A stretch of 39,521 nt of DNA, taken from contig CAIWQV010000072.1 in assembly GCA_903914945.1 (NCBI GenBank), positions 1-39,521 of the forward strand, in the 5' to 3' direction. A program made the position numbers and the translations under genes. Shown here in pieces: positions 9,731 through 19,277 of the stretch. A model generated the notes under the pieces. That model saw nothing but the letters and a program-made list of their open reading frames with translations, was not told where the DNA came from and searched no databases. Position 1 is the first letter of the stretch. Every line of letters starts with the position of its first letter. The DNA comes from an uncultured Methylophilaceae bacterium. GTDB lineage: Bacteria > Pseudomonadota > Gammaproteobacteria > Burkholderiales > Methylophilaceae.

Positions 9731-12273
9731 ATCTTTTTAGCTTTTATTGTTTTCTTTTTTGCTGCAGGTTTTTTAGTAGCTACTTTTTTTACAGCTGTTT
9801 TTTTGGCAGCTTTCTTCTTCTTACCTTTACCTAAAGCTTCTTTGTTGCTTATAAGTATTAAAGCTTCTTCCAAAGTAATTTTTTCTATATCTTGATCTTT
9901 TGGAAGAGTGACCTTGGTCGAACCTTTTTGAAGATATATGCCATAGCGACCATTAAAAATTTCAACAGAAAGATTTTCCTCGGGATCGTTACCTAAAGAT
10001 CTTAAAGGCGCATTTTTGGCGATAGCTTCTGCAATAAGCTCAAGGCCTCGATCAAGCGTAACATCAAAAATAGATTCAGATCTTGGAATTGATTTGAATT
10101 TACCATCATAATTTACGTAAGGACCAAAACGACCAATATTAACGATAATTTTTTTCCCTGTTTCAGGATGGAGACCCAGTTCTTTAGGTAATGATAAAAG
10201 CTTTAATGCTATATCTTCATTTAAATCACTTAATGAAATTTCCTTAGGAACGCTGACACGTTTGGGTTTCTTTTTACTATCCTCTTCTTGGACACCTACT
10301 TGAAGATAGGGACCATAAGGACCCACTAATAAAAGGACATCTTTTCCAGTCTCGGTATCTTTACACACAAGCACAGGTTCATTCGGAGTATTTGCATCAC
10401 CATTTACATTTCTTGTGTAATCACAATCTGGATAACCTGAGCATCCAATAAATTTACCTCGTCTTCCTAGTCTTGAGAACAACGGCTTACTGCATTTAGG
10501 ACAGTCTTCATTGATTGCTTCTTGAGTAATCTCAGCTCGATCAATATTTGATTTTTCAATAATTGTTTTATTAAAGTCATCCCAAAAACTTTTAAGAAGC
10601 GGAACCCATTCTTTATTATTTTCAGCGATTTCATCTAAAGAGCTTTCAAGCCCAGCGGTAAAATCATAATCAACGTAACGTGTAAAATGTTCAGTAAGAA
10701 ATTTATTAACAACACGGCCTACATCGGTAGGCATAAATCTTTTCTTATCAAGAATGACGTATTCTCTATCTTGAAGAGTTGAAATAATACTTGCATAGGT
10801 AGATGGCCTTCCAATGCCATATTCTTCTAAAGATTTTACTAAGCTAGCTTCTGAGTATCTTGGCGGAGGCTCAGTAAAATGTTGGTCACCATATATTTTA
10901 TCGACAGTTAAAATTTCTCCGGTTTCGAGAGGAGGAAGCTTAAGAGAATCTTCGTCTTCATTGGAAGCGTCATCCAAACTTTCGGTGTAAATAGCTATAA
11001 AACCAGGGAATATGAGCGTCTGTCCAGTTGCTCTAAATAAATTAGCTTCGGATCCAATAGCGAGATCAACACTCACAGCATCAAATTTTGCTGGTGTCAT
11101 TTGACTTGCTAAGGAGCGCTTCCAAATCATTTCATATAATTTAAATTGTTCAGGAGATAGCTTACCTATTAAACTTTGAGGCGTTCGACTTATATCAGTA
11201 GGCCTAATCGCCTCATGCGCTTCTTGAGCATTTTTTGATTTTGTTTTATAAAAAATAGGCGCATTGGGCAAGTAATCTGCATCAAAATTTGACTTGATAT
11301 AGCCTCTAATTTGGTTCATTGCTTCATTTGAAAGCGTAAGTGAATCTGTTCTCATATAACTAATTAAACCGACTGTACCACTTCCAATATCAACACCTTC
11401 ATAGAGCTGTTGAGCAATTCTCATGGCTCGACTCGTCGTAAAACCTAGCTTACGAACAGATTCTTGTTGGAGTGTTGAAGTGGTAAAAGGAGGAGCTGGA
11501 TTTCGTGTCCTTTGTTTTTTTTCAACTCGCGTTACTTTTGTTTTACCCGCACTTTCTAAAAGTAATTTGCCAACAACAGTTTCATGATTTTCTTTTGAAG
11601 TGATAGTAAATTGTTCTATCTTCTTATTGTCGAGCTGAATAAGCTTGGCTTGAAATTTATTCTTAGCCTTAATTGAATCTAAATGAATCGTCCAATACTC
11701 TTGACTGATAAATTTTTCAATTTCAATTTCACGTTCAATAATAAGTCTCAGTGCTGGACTTTGAACTCTTCCAGCTGATAATCCCCTTCTAATTTTTTTC
11801 CAAAGCAGTGGAGACAAGTTAAACCCAACAAGATAATCAAGGGCTCTTCTCGCTTGCTGAGCATTAACAAGAGGCATAGAAATATCACGAGGATGCTCAA
11901 TAGCGTATTCAATTGCAGATTTTGTTATTTCTTGAAAAATAACGCGTTTAATTAATTTGTCTTTAGTTAATTTTTTTTCATTGAGTATTTCTAAGATGTG
12001 CCATGAAATAGCTTCGCCTTCGCGGTCCGGATCGGTAGCCAGATAAACTTCATCAGATTTCTTTACTGCTCGTGCAATTTCATCAACATGCCTTGAATTT
12101 CTTTCAATGATTGCATAGTTCATTTTGAAATTGTTATCCGTTTCGACAGCGCCTGTCTTGGGGATAAGATCACGAACGTGACCATAAGATGCTAAAACTT
12201 CAAATTTACTACCAAGATACTTTTTAAGGGTTTTGGCTTTAGAGGGGGACTCAACAATTAAAAGTTTAGACAT
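9727..12273 (-). CDS. topA: DNA topoisomerase I
   Basis: MSKLLIVESPSKAKTLKKYLG, SYMRTDS active site, one C4 zinc motif (CPKCSKPL...GCSGYPDCDY), Lys/Ala-rich C-terminal tail. Confidence 0.98.
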   Translation of the reverse strand: MSKLLIVESPSKAKTLKKYLGSKFEVLASYGHVRDLIPKTGAVETDNNFKMNYAIIERNSRHVDEIARAVKKSDEVYLATDPDREGEAISWHILEILNEKKLTKDKLIKRVIFQEITKSAIEYAIEHPRDISMPLVNAQQARRALDYLVGFNLSPLLWKKIRRGLSAGRVQSPALRLIIEREIEIEKFISQEYWTIHLDSIKAKNKFQAKLIQLDNKKIEQFTITSKENHETVVGKLLLESAGKTKVTRVEKKQRTRNPAPPFTTSTLQQESVRKLGFTTSRAMRIAQQLYEGVDIGSGTVGLISYMRTDSLTLSNEAMNQIRGYIKSNFDADYLPNAPIFYKTKSKNAQEAHEAIRPTDISRTPQSLIGKLSPEQFKLYEMIWKRSLASQMTPAKFDAVSVDLAIGSEANLFRATGQTLIFPGFIAIYTESLDDASNEDEDSLKLPPLETGEILTVDKIYGDQHFTEPPPRYSEASLVKSLEEYGIGRPSTYASIISTLQDREYVILDKKRFMPTDVGRVVNKFLTEHFTRYVDYDFTAGLESSLDEIAENNKEWVPLLKSFWDDFNKTIIEKSNIDRAEITQEAINEDCPKCSKPLFSRLGRRGKFIGCSGYPDCDYTRNVNGDANTPNEPVLVCKDTETGKDVLLLVGPYGPYLQVGVQEEDSKKKPKRVSVPKEISLSDLNEDIALKLLSLPKELGLHPETGKKIIVNIGRFGPYVNYDGKFKSIPRSESIFDVTLDRGLELIAEAIAKNAPLRSLGNDPEENLSVEIFNGRYGIYLQKGSTKVTLPKDQDIEKITLEEALILISNKEALGKGKKKKAAKKTAVKKVATKKPAAKKKTIKAKKI

Positions 12274-12305
12274 GAGATGCGTTTCTAGATCGAAAAATTG
12301 GATGA

Positions 12306-12334
12306 ATAATAAATTTAAATCTTGATATATACAA
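12306..12334 (-). promoter_or_regulatory. Candidate topA promoter (minus strand TTGTAT - 17 bp - TATTAT)
   Basis: -35 complement at 12329-12334, -10 complement at 12306-12311, 17-bp spacer, in the 104-bp ttcA-topA gap. Confidence 0.35.
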
Positions 12335-12377
12335 GGTATCTATACTAACTTAGTTAAATAAATTACGTGAATTAAAT

Positions 12378-13292
12378 TTAAATATTGATTTCAGAGGTAA
12401 TATTTTCTGTAAATGAAGGTATATGACTTAGGTCAGCATTCAGATTTCTAATTAAATCCTCTGTAAAGAGATGTTCTTCACTTTCTTCCTCATTAGATTG
12501 ATTAAGATTTTCGAAATCATATAATCTTCGGTCCCCTAAATGAGAAAGTTCGACATTTGATATCGCTCTATAGATATTATTAATTCTGCCTGGCTGATCT
12601 TTTTCCCATGCCATCAACATTTCTTTTATTTTTTTTCTTTGAAGATTTTCTTGGGAGCCACATAAATTGCAAGGAATAATAGGGAAATTCATTCGAGCCG
12701 CATAACTTGAGATCTCTTTTTCTGAGCAGTATGCTAAAGGCCTAATAACAATATTTTTACTATCATTAGAAATAAGTTTAGGCGGCATAGCTTTCAATTT
12801 AGAGCCAAAAAACATATTCAGAAAGAGTGTTTCGACAATATCGTCACGATGATGACCCAAGGCAATTTTATTGATATTAAGTTCTTTTGCTGTTCTGTAA
12901 ATGATGCCACGTCTTAAGCGTGAACATAAAGAGCAGGTAGTTTTGCCACTTGGTATTTTTTCTTTTACGATAGAGTAGGTATCTTCGGTCACTATCAAAT
13001 GCTCGACACCTAAATTTTTTAAAAAATTAGGCAATACATCTGCAGGGAAGCCTGGCTGTTTTTGATCTAAATTCATTGCAATGATATCGAAATGAATGGG
13101 AGCTCTTTCTTTGAGGGCTAATAGAAACATTAATAATGAATATGAGTCTTTTCCGCCGCTCATGCAAACCATCACGCGATCATTGTTTTCAATCATATTA
13201 AAATCAGTGATCGCCTTTCCAGTTAAGCCTATAAGTTTATTTCTCAGCTTAAGAAAGTTATTGGTTGCATCAAATGGTGTGTGAGGAATCAT
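12378..13292 (-). CDS. ttcA: tRNA 2-thiocytidine biosynthesis protein TtcA
   Basis: PP-loop [20 protein letters not shown] and [12 protein letters not shown] cysteine motifs. Confidence 0.96.
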   Translation of the reverse strand: MIPHTPFDATNNFLKLRNKLIGLTGKAITDFNMIENNDRVMVCMSGGKDSYSLLMFLLALKERAPIHFDIIAMNLDQKQPGFPADVLPNFLKNLGVEHLIVTEDTYSIVKEKIPSGKTTCSLCSRLRRGIIYRTAKELNINKIALGHHRDDIVETLFLNMFFGSKLKAMPPKLISNDSKNIVIRPLAYCSEKEISSYAARMNFPIIPCNLCGSQENLQRKKIKEMLMAWEKDQPGRINNIYRAISNVELSHLGDRRLYDFENLNQSNEEESEEHLFTEDLIRNLNADLSHIPSFTENITSEINI

Positions 13293-14035
13293 AGCGAGAT
13301 AGATCTTCCTCCATCTACAGCTAGGATATGGCCTGTAATGAATGGAGCATCTAAAACTAAAAATTTAACTGCCATTGCGACATCTTCAGGCGAGCCCATT
13401 TTTTTTAATAAAGTTTGAGAAATAACTCTTTGCTTATAAATTTCGTTAAATTCTTCGTTATTTTCAGGCCATAACACAGGGCCTGGAGCAACAGCATTCA
13501 CGCGCACATCCGGACTTAATTCTTGAGCTAACGATTTTGTAAGCGTGGTCAGGCCTGATTTAGCAATACTATAAATAATGTAATTTTTCTTGGGCTTATC
13601 TATATGAGTATCAGTAATATTTATAATGCAACCTTTGGTTTTAATAAGCTCATCTGCTGCCAGTTGAGATAAAAATAAAGGCGCTTTTAGATTGCTACCG
13701 ATAAGATCATTCCAGTTTTTTTCATTCATCTTGCCAATTTCAGTAGGGTAATAACTAGAAGCATTATTAATTAAGATATCTAATCTTCCGTATACATTCA
13801 TTGTTTCTTGAATCAAGCTCGGCAATACATTTAGATTGAGAAGATCGGCTTGGATAATGCTGGCAGAGTCTTTGCGAATTCCATTAAGTTCTTGTTGAAG
13901 GGTTTTCGCCTCATCAGATGAATGGCGATAATGGATCATCAAATCGACACCTGATGCATGGAGCATTTTACAAATTGCCTGCCCAATTCTTTTGGCACCA
14001 CCAGTAACCAAAGCAATTTTTCTATTAGATTTCAT
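13289..14035 (-). CDS. SDR-family oxidoreductase, pteridine reductase-like
   Basis: Rossmann [28 protein letters not shown] and C-terminal GHILAVDGG; gene order with ttcA and the MidA-like gene. Confidence 0.85.
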   Translation of the reverse strand: MKSNRKIALVTGGAKRIGQAICKMLHASGVDLMIHYRHSSDEAKTLQQELNGIRKDSASIIQADLLNLNVLPSLIQETMNVYGRLDILINNASSYYPTEIGKMNEKNWNDLIGSNLKAPLFLSQLAADELIKTKGCIINITDTHIDKPKKNYIIYSIAKSGLTTLTKSLAQELSPDVRVNAVAPGPVLWPENNEEFNEIYKQRVISQTLLKKMGSPEDVAMAVKFLVLDAPFITGHILAVDGGRSISL

Positions 14036-14062
14036 GGGTTTATGTATAAATGAGTTGGCTCT

Positions 14063-14070
14063 ATTATAAT
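14063..14070. promoter_or_regulatory. Palindromic ATTATAAT, candidate bidirectional -10 element between the SDR and MidA-like genes
   Basis: TATAAT on + at 14065-14070 and on - at 14063-14068, between divergent starts at 14035 and 14080. No strong -35 on either strand. Confidence 0.4.
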
Positions 14071-14079
14071 CTAATACCT

Positions 14080-15234
14080 ATGTCATCAATGCCTATAGCC
14101 CCAGAAAATGAACTTCGATTAAGCGAGTCTTTAAAAACAAAAATTATTCAATCTATTGATGCTGCGGGTGGATGGATTAGTTTTAATCATTTTATGGAGT
14201 TCGCACTTTATGACCATGATTTTGGTTATTACTCAGGTAGCTTAAGAAAGTTTGGCGAAAAAGGGGACTTTGTTACGGCGCCAGAAATATCTAGTTTTTT
14301 TGCTAAATCATTGTGCATTCAATTTAAAGAAATTTTTCAATCGCTCGATAGAAATATCATTGAAATTGGGGCTGGATCAGGTAAGTTTGCCCTTGAAACT
14401 ATTCAATCTTTAGAGGTTAATAGCGAAAATATTAATCATTACTTTATTTTAGAAATAAGCCACTCATTAAGAAAACAACAATACGATCTCTTAATAGAAA
14501 ATTTACCTTCAAACTTATTTAGCAAGGTGAGATGGATCGATGAGATACCGCAGGAATATGAAGGCATTATTTTTTGTAACGAACTTTTAGATGCATTCCC
14601 TATAGATTTGATCAAAAAAAACCTAAGCAGTTATTTCCAAAAAGGCGTGGGTGTCGAAAACGGCACGTTTATTTGGAAAGACAAATTGATAGATGACCTA
14701 TCTGCTTATGACCAAATTAACTTAGAAAGCCTTCCAGATAATTATCTTATAGAGCATTCAATGCATATAAAAGACTGGATTAATAAAATCAACCAATCCC
14801 TTACTAAAGGCATTTTACTAATTATTGATTATGGTTTTAATGATAAGGAATACTTTCATGATCAGAGATCTCAAGGCACTTTAATGTGCCATTTTAAACA
14901 TCATGCACACGACAACCCTCTCATTCATTTGGGCATTCAAGATATTACAAGCCATGTAAATTTTAGCTATGTTGCAAGAGAGGCTTCAAAATTAGGATTG
15001 CACATCAAAGGTTTTATTTCTCAAGCAAATTTCCTTATAAATTGCGGCATATTAGATTTGCTGGAGAGAGTGAATATAGAAGATCACGCTGCATATATGA
15101 AATCAGTATCAGAAATTCAAAAATTATTATCCCCTTCAGAAATGGGAGATTTGTTTAAAGTTATGGCTATTGAAAAAAATATTGATATAGATCTCATGGG
15201 ACTGAAAAATAACAATAAAGTCACAAAATTATGA
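14080..15234 (+). CDS. MidA-like class I SAM-dependent methyltransferase (DUF185); ORF track starts at 14050, ATG 14080 proposed
   Basis: FGYYSGSLRKFGEKGDFVTAPEISSFF, IEIGAGSGKFA, FCNELLDAFP, LLIIDYGF. Confidence 0.88.
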   Translation: MSSMPIAPENELRLSESLKTKIIQSIDAAGGWISFNHFMEFALYDHDFGYYSGSLRKFGEKGDFVTAPEISSFFAKSLCIQFKEIFQSLDRNIIEIGAGSGKFALETIQSLEVNSENINHYFILEISHSLRKQQYDLLIENLPSNLFSKVRWIDEIPQEYEGIIFCNELLDAFPIDLIKKNLSSYFQKGVGVENGTFIWKDKLIDDLSAYDQINLESLPDNYLIEHSMHIKDWINKINQSLTKGILLIIDYGFNDKEYFHDQRSQGTLMCHFKHHAHDNPLIHLGIQDITSHVNFSYVAREASKLGLHIKGFISQANFLINCGILDLLERVNIEDHAAYMKSVSEIQKLLSPSEMGDLFKVMAIEKNIDIDLMGLKNNNKVTKL

Positions 15235-15926
15235 ATGATCAAAATAAAGAGGATATTAAACGACGGCCTATTAGAAGCTATATTTTAAGGCAAGGTAGAA
15301 TTACTGCAGCACAAACAAAAGCGATTCAAGAAAACTTAAAGAAACATGCGATCGTTTTTGAAAATCAACTAATCGATTTTAATGATGCATTTCAAAATAG
15401 GAGCGGAGAACTTGTATTAGAGATTGGCTTTGGCATGGGAACTTCAACCGCTGAGATTGCAAAAGCCAATCCAAATAAAAATTATATAGCCATCGAGGTT
15501 CATTCTCCAGGCGTTGGCAATCTAATAAAGTTAATTCAAGAAAATGATATTTTTAATTTAAAAATTATCCAACATGACGCGGTGGAAGTTCTTAATACAA
15601 TGATTAAAAATGACTCTCTTGATGGAATACATATTTTCTTTCCTGATCCGTGGCCTAAAAAAAGACATCATAAACGCAGGCTGATACAAGAAAGCTTCCT
15701 TAAACTTATGGCGCAAAAAATTAAACAATCAGGATATTTACATATTGCAACCGACTGGGAAGATTATGCGCTTTGGATTATTGATTTATTAGACAAAGAA
15801 ATATTACTTCAAAAAACTTCAGAAGATTTCTTCAGAAAGCCTGATTATCGGCCTTTGACAAAGTATGAAAATCGCGGCATTAAATTAGGTTACAAGGTTT
15901 GGGATATGATCTATAGGCGTCTTTAG
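15231..15926 (+). CDS. trmB: tRNA (guanine-N7-)-methyltransferase
   Basis: LEIGFGMGTSTAEIAKANP, IHIFFPDPWPKKRHHKRRL, C-terminal LGYKVWDMIYRRL. Confidence 0.97.
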   Translation: MNDQNKEDIKRRPIRSYILRQGRITAAQTKAIQENLKKHAIVFENQLIDFNDAFQNRSGELVLEIGFGMGTSTAEIAKANPNKNYIAIEVHSPGVGNLIKLIQENDIFNLKIIQHDAVEVLNTMIKNDSLDGIHIFFPDPWPKKRHHKRRLIQESFLKLMAQKIKQSGYLHIATDWEDYALWIIDLLDKEILLQKTSEDFFRKPDYRPLTKYENRGIKLGYKVWDMIYRRL

Positions 15927-16523
15927 CCATTTTCCAATAATAATTTCAGCTTCATCAGCCCCTTGCTTTTTTAAACTAGAAAAAAGTTGAACAGTGCATG
16001 AGATCCCAAGAGCATTTCCCCATTTTTCATTAATCTCTTTTTCTACAGCATGAAGTGTTTTGAAAGACGCTTCGCGAGAGAGCTTATCAGCTTTAGTTAA
16101 TAAAATATGGATAGGTTTTTTGTTTAGTGAAAACCACTCTATCATTTGCTGATCAAGAGGCGTTAAGGGGTGCCTGATATCCATAACTAAAACAAGCCCA
16201 AAAAGACATGAACGTTCCGATAAATAAGTAGCTAAAGTTTTTTGCCAATGATCTTTAATGGCATGCGGCACTTTAGCGTAACCATAACCAGGTAAATCTA
16301 CTAGAAAACGATTTTCTCCAAGAGAAAAGAAATTGATAAGTTGTGTTCGACCCGGTTGTTTACTCACGAAAGCCAGCCGATTATGATTGGCGAGCGTATT
16401 AATAGCACTCGATTTTCCTGCATTTGATCTTCCAGCAAAAGCAATCTCAATGCCAGTGGGCGCAGGTAAATCAGTTAAATGGTGAGCAGATATATAATAT
16501 GATGCGTTTTGAAAAATAGCCAT
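15885..16523 (-). CDS. engB: Ribosome biogenesis GTP-binding protein EngB/YsxC/YihA
   Basis: G1 GRSNAGKSSAIN, DLPGYGYAKV, TKADKLSR. Confidence 0.97.
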   Translation of the reverse strand: MAIFQNASYYISAHHLTDLPAPTGIEIAFAGRSNAGKSSAINTLANHNRLAFVSKQPGRTQLINFFSLGENRFLVDLPGYGYAKVPHAIKDHWQKTLATYLSERSCLFGLVLVMDIRHPLTPLDQQMIEWFSLNKKPIHILLTKADKLSREASFKTLHAVEKEINEKWGNALGISCTVQLFSSLKKQGADEAEIIIGKWLKTPIDHIPNLVT

Positions 16524-16627
16524 GCGCTTTACCTAACCTGTTCAATCCAATCAAAATGCTATCACGAGAATAGGATTTTAGATAAAATGAAGGCCTTGTA
16601 CATACTTTATATATGGAGCTTTAGGCA

Positions 16628-17242
16628 ATGAGCGGTCGAAATGCTTTTTTTATTCTGATTTTTTCATTTTTTATTTCAAATATTGCAATTGCCGCAACAA
16701 TTGAACATAAAACCCCACCTCAATCGGTTACAAATGTATGCGCGGCTTGTCACGCAATTGATGGTAATAGCGCGATTACAGCTAATCCAAAATTAGCTGG
16801 ACAGCATCCAGAATATCTTTATAAACAGTTAACTAATTTTAAATCAGGCGAGCGCGCAAATGCAGTGATGTCTGGTATGGCAGGCATGCTATCAGATGCC
16901 GATATGCATGCTGTAGCAGAGTATTTTTCAAAACAAACTTTGAATTTGGGTCAAGCTAAAACAAATGGGGCAGGATCGCTAGGAGAAAAAATCTACCGCG
17001 CTGGTATTCAAGCTAATAATGTTCCAGCCTGCGCTGCATGTCATGGCCCTTCAGGCGATGGACTCCCTGTAAAATATCCTCGTCTAGGCGGACAACATTC
17101 AGAATATGTTTTAAATCAATTAAGACAGTTTAGATTAGGCACTCGTGCCAACGACGAGGCGAAAGTGATGCGCACAATTGCAGCAAAATTAACTGACCAA
17201 GAAATGGAAGCAGTAGCTGATTATATTCAAGGTTTAAGATAA
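16628..17242 (+). CDS. Di-heme cytochrome c4
   Basis: Signal peptide and two CxxCH sites (CAACHAIDG, CAACHGPSGDG) in duplicated c4 domains. Confidence 0.95.
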   Translation: MSGRNAFFILIFSFFISNIAIAATIEHKTPPQSVTNVCAACHAIDGNSAITANPKLAGQHPEYLYKQLTNFKSGERANAVMSGMAGMLSDADMHAVAEYFSKQTLNLGQAKTNGAGSLGEKIYRAGIQANNVPACAACHGPSGDGLPVKYPRLGGQHSEYVLNQLRQFRLGTRANDEAKVMRTIAAKLTDQEMEAVADYIQGLR

Positions 17243-17271
17243 GTTATTTCATTATTTATTCTTGATCAATT

Positions 17272-17290
17272 GCTGCAACTTCCTTGCAGC
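17272..17290. terminator. Perfect 7-bp hairpin GCTGCAA-CTTCC-TTGCAGC between cytochrome c4 and resB; possible weak terminator or attenuator
   Basis: Exact inverted repeat 17272-17278 / 17284-17290, 5-nt loop, followed by short TTTCG rather than a long T tract. Confidence 0.35.
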
Positions 17291-17329
17291 TTTCGTAGTC
17301 AAAACTCTTCATTTTTAAAATGAGCTATT

Positions 17330-19267
17330 TTGAAATCTACTACATTTAATTCCAGAAAACTAAATCAATTGCTAAGCTCGATGAGCTTTGCAGTATCCAT
17401 GCTTGTATTTCTCGGCATTGCATCCGTTATTGGAACGATTCTTAAACAGAACGAGCCTTACGAAAATTATATTATTAAATTCGGTCAATTTTGGTTTGGT
17501 TTTTTTGAAAAAATTGGCCTCTATGATGTTTATCACAGCGTTTGGTTTCTAATAATCCTGCTTTTTTTGGTGATATCCACAACACTTTGTATTACTAAAA
17601 ATACACCTATTATTCTTAAAGATTTTCTATTATTTAAAGATTCTTTGGAAGAAAAATCACTTTTATCGTTTACACATCATCTGGTTTTAAAAAATAAAAA
17701 GAAGGTAAACCTTTCTCAAGTTATTCATTACTTAAAACAAGCGAACTTTAAAGTTAAAGAAAAATTAAAAGATAATGGCGACATCTTAATTGTTGCCAAA
17801 AAAGGAAACTATCAGCGTTTAGGCTATATTTTTACTCATGTGGGTGTCGTTGTGATCTGTTTAGGCGGCTTACTAGATGGCAATTTAATTTTTAAAGCTC
17901 AAGAGCTATTTGGCTATAAAAAAATTGAAACACTCGATATTCCAGCCTCAAAAGTTCAAGAAGTAAGTAGATTAAGCGTAGCTAATAGTTCTTTTCGAGC
18001 AAATATGACGCTTGCTGAAGGGTCTTCAGATAATGTAGCTTTTGTAAGAATGAAGGACGGTTATCTCGTGCAAGATTTACCTTTTAAAATCACTTTAAAA
18101 GACTTTAGGATTAATCATTATTCAACGGGCATGCCAAAGTCATTTGAAAGTGACTTGATTATTTCTGACCCTGAACTTTCTCAAGATATAACAAAGACAA
18201 TCAGCGTTAATCACCCCTTTACATATAAAGGGATCGCTATATATCAATCTGATTTCCAGGATGGAGGTACTAAGCTTGATATTAGATTGTGGAATTTCTT
18301 GAATTCCAATACTTCACAAAAAATAAATGGAAAGATTTTTGAGAAAGTAAAGTTAGATAAAGATCAGCTTACATATGAATTTAATGACTTTAGAAAGTTT
18401 AATATTTTACATTTGAAAGAAGGCATTAAAGAGAAACCTAGAAACGTTGGACCTAGCGTAACTTATAAAATTAGAAATAATTCAGGCCAGGCTCGTGAGT
18501 ATATTTCTTATCAGTATGCTATGCCCATCGATGAGAGATCTTTCTTTATTAGTGGCATGAGAGAGACGCCCCAGGAAGAATTCAAATATTTAAAAATACC
18601 TGCAGATCAAAAAGGTTCGATTTCGGATTTTATGTTATTTAAAGCAGCACTTCAGAATAAACCCTTGATCGAAGCTGTTGCGAAGAAAATGGCAAATCAA
18701 TCTGTAAATTCAGATAAAAATGCTAGCGTTAAAGAGTCTTTTGAAAATAGCGTTAATAAATTAATGACTCTGTTTGGGCAGGGCGGTTTTTCCAATATTG
18801 CTCGAAATATTGATACAAATATTCCTGCCAGTGAAAAAGATAAAGCAGTGCAGACATATTTAAAAATCATAGATATTGCATCAACAGAGCTTTATAAAAA
18901 TCAATTTAATCTTTCAGATAAAGAGCTTGATCAATCCAGAGTTACATTTATTCAAGATGCTTTAAATGCTTATAGCGATATGTTTTTTTATGGATCCCCT
19001 TATTATTTTGAACTTATTAATTATGACCAAAAAGAAGCGAGCGGTCTGCAGCTCACTAAATCTCCTGGACAGTTTTGGGTTTATCTAGGGTCTTTAAGTT
19101 TGGTACTTGGTATTTTTTCGATGATTTATTTGCGAGAAAGAAAGTTATGGTTACTCATTAAATCCAAAGGTGGCGCTATACTTGCATTCACTTCCAATAG
19201 AAAGAATCCAGACTTTGAAATTGACTATAAAAAAGTCAGTCAAGCAATTAAAAAAATTATTCAATAA
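17330..19267 (+). CDS. resB: Cytochrome c biogenesis protein ResB/Ccs1 (TTG start)
   Basis: [32 protein letters not shown]..., [22 protein letters not shown]; followed by a ResC/CcsA-type gene. Confidence 0.93.
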   Translation: MKSTTFNSRKLNQLLSSMSFAVSMLVFLGIASVIGTILKQNEPYENYIIKFGQFWFGFFEKIGLYDVYHSVWFLIILLFLVISTTLCITKNTPIILKDFLLFKDSLEEKSLLSFTHHLVLKNKKKVNLSQVIHYLKQANFKVKEKLKDNGDILIVAKKGNYQRLGYIFTHVGVVVICLGGLLDGNLIFKAQELFGYKKIETLDIPASKVQEVSRLSVANSSFRANMTLAEGSSDNVAFVRMKDGYLVQDLPFKITLKDFRINHYSTGMPKSFESDLIISDPELSQDITKTISVNHPFTYKGIAIYQSDFQDGGTKLDIRLWNFLNSNTSQKINGKIFEKVKLDKDQLTYEFNDFRKFNILHLKEGIKEKPRNVGPSVTYKIRNNSGQAREYISYQYAMPIDERSFFISGMRETPQEEFKYLKIPADQKGSISDFMLFKAALQNKPLIEAVAKKMANQSVNSDKNASVKESFENSVNKLMTLFGQGGFSNIARNIDTNIPASEKDKAVQTYLKIIDIASTELYKNQFNLSDKELDQSRVTFIQDALNAYSDMFFYGSPYYFELINYDQKEASGLQLTKSPGQFWVYLGSLSLVLGIFSMIYLRERKLWLLIKSKGGAILAFTSNRKNPDFEIDYKKVSQAIKKIIQ

Positions 19268-19277
19268 TAGGTGAGCC

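Noticed and set aside
9727-9830. A/K-codon-rich tail of topA as a DNA repeat or CRISPR-like array
   Set aside because: Low-complexity coding sequence with no regular spacer/repeat period.
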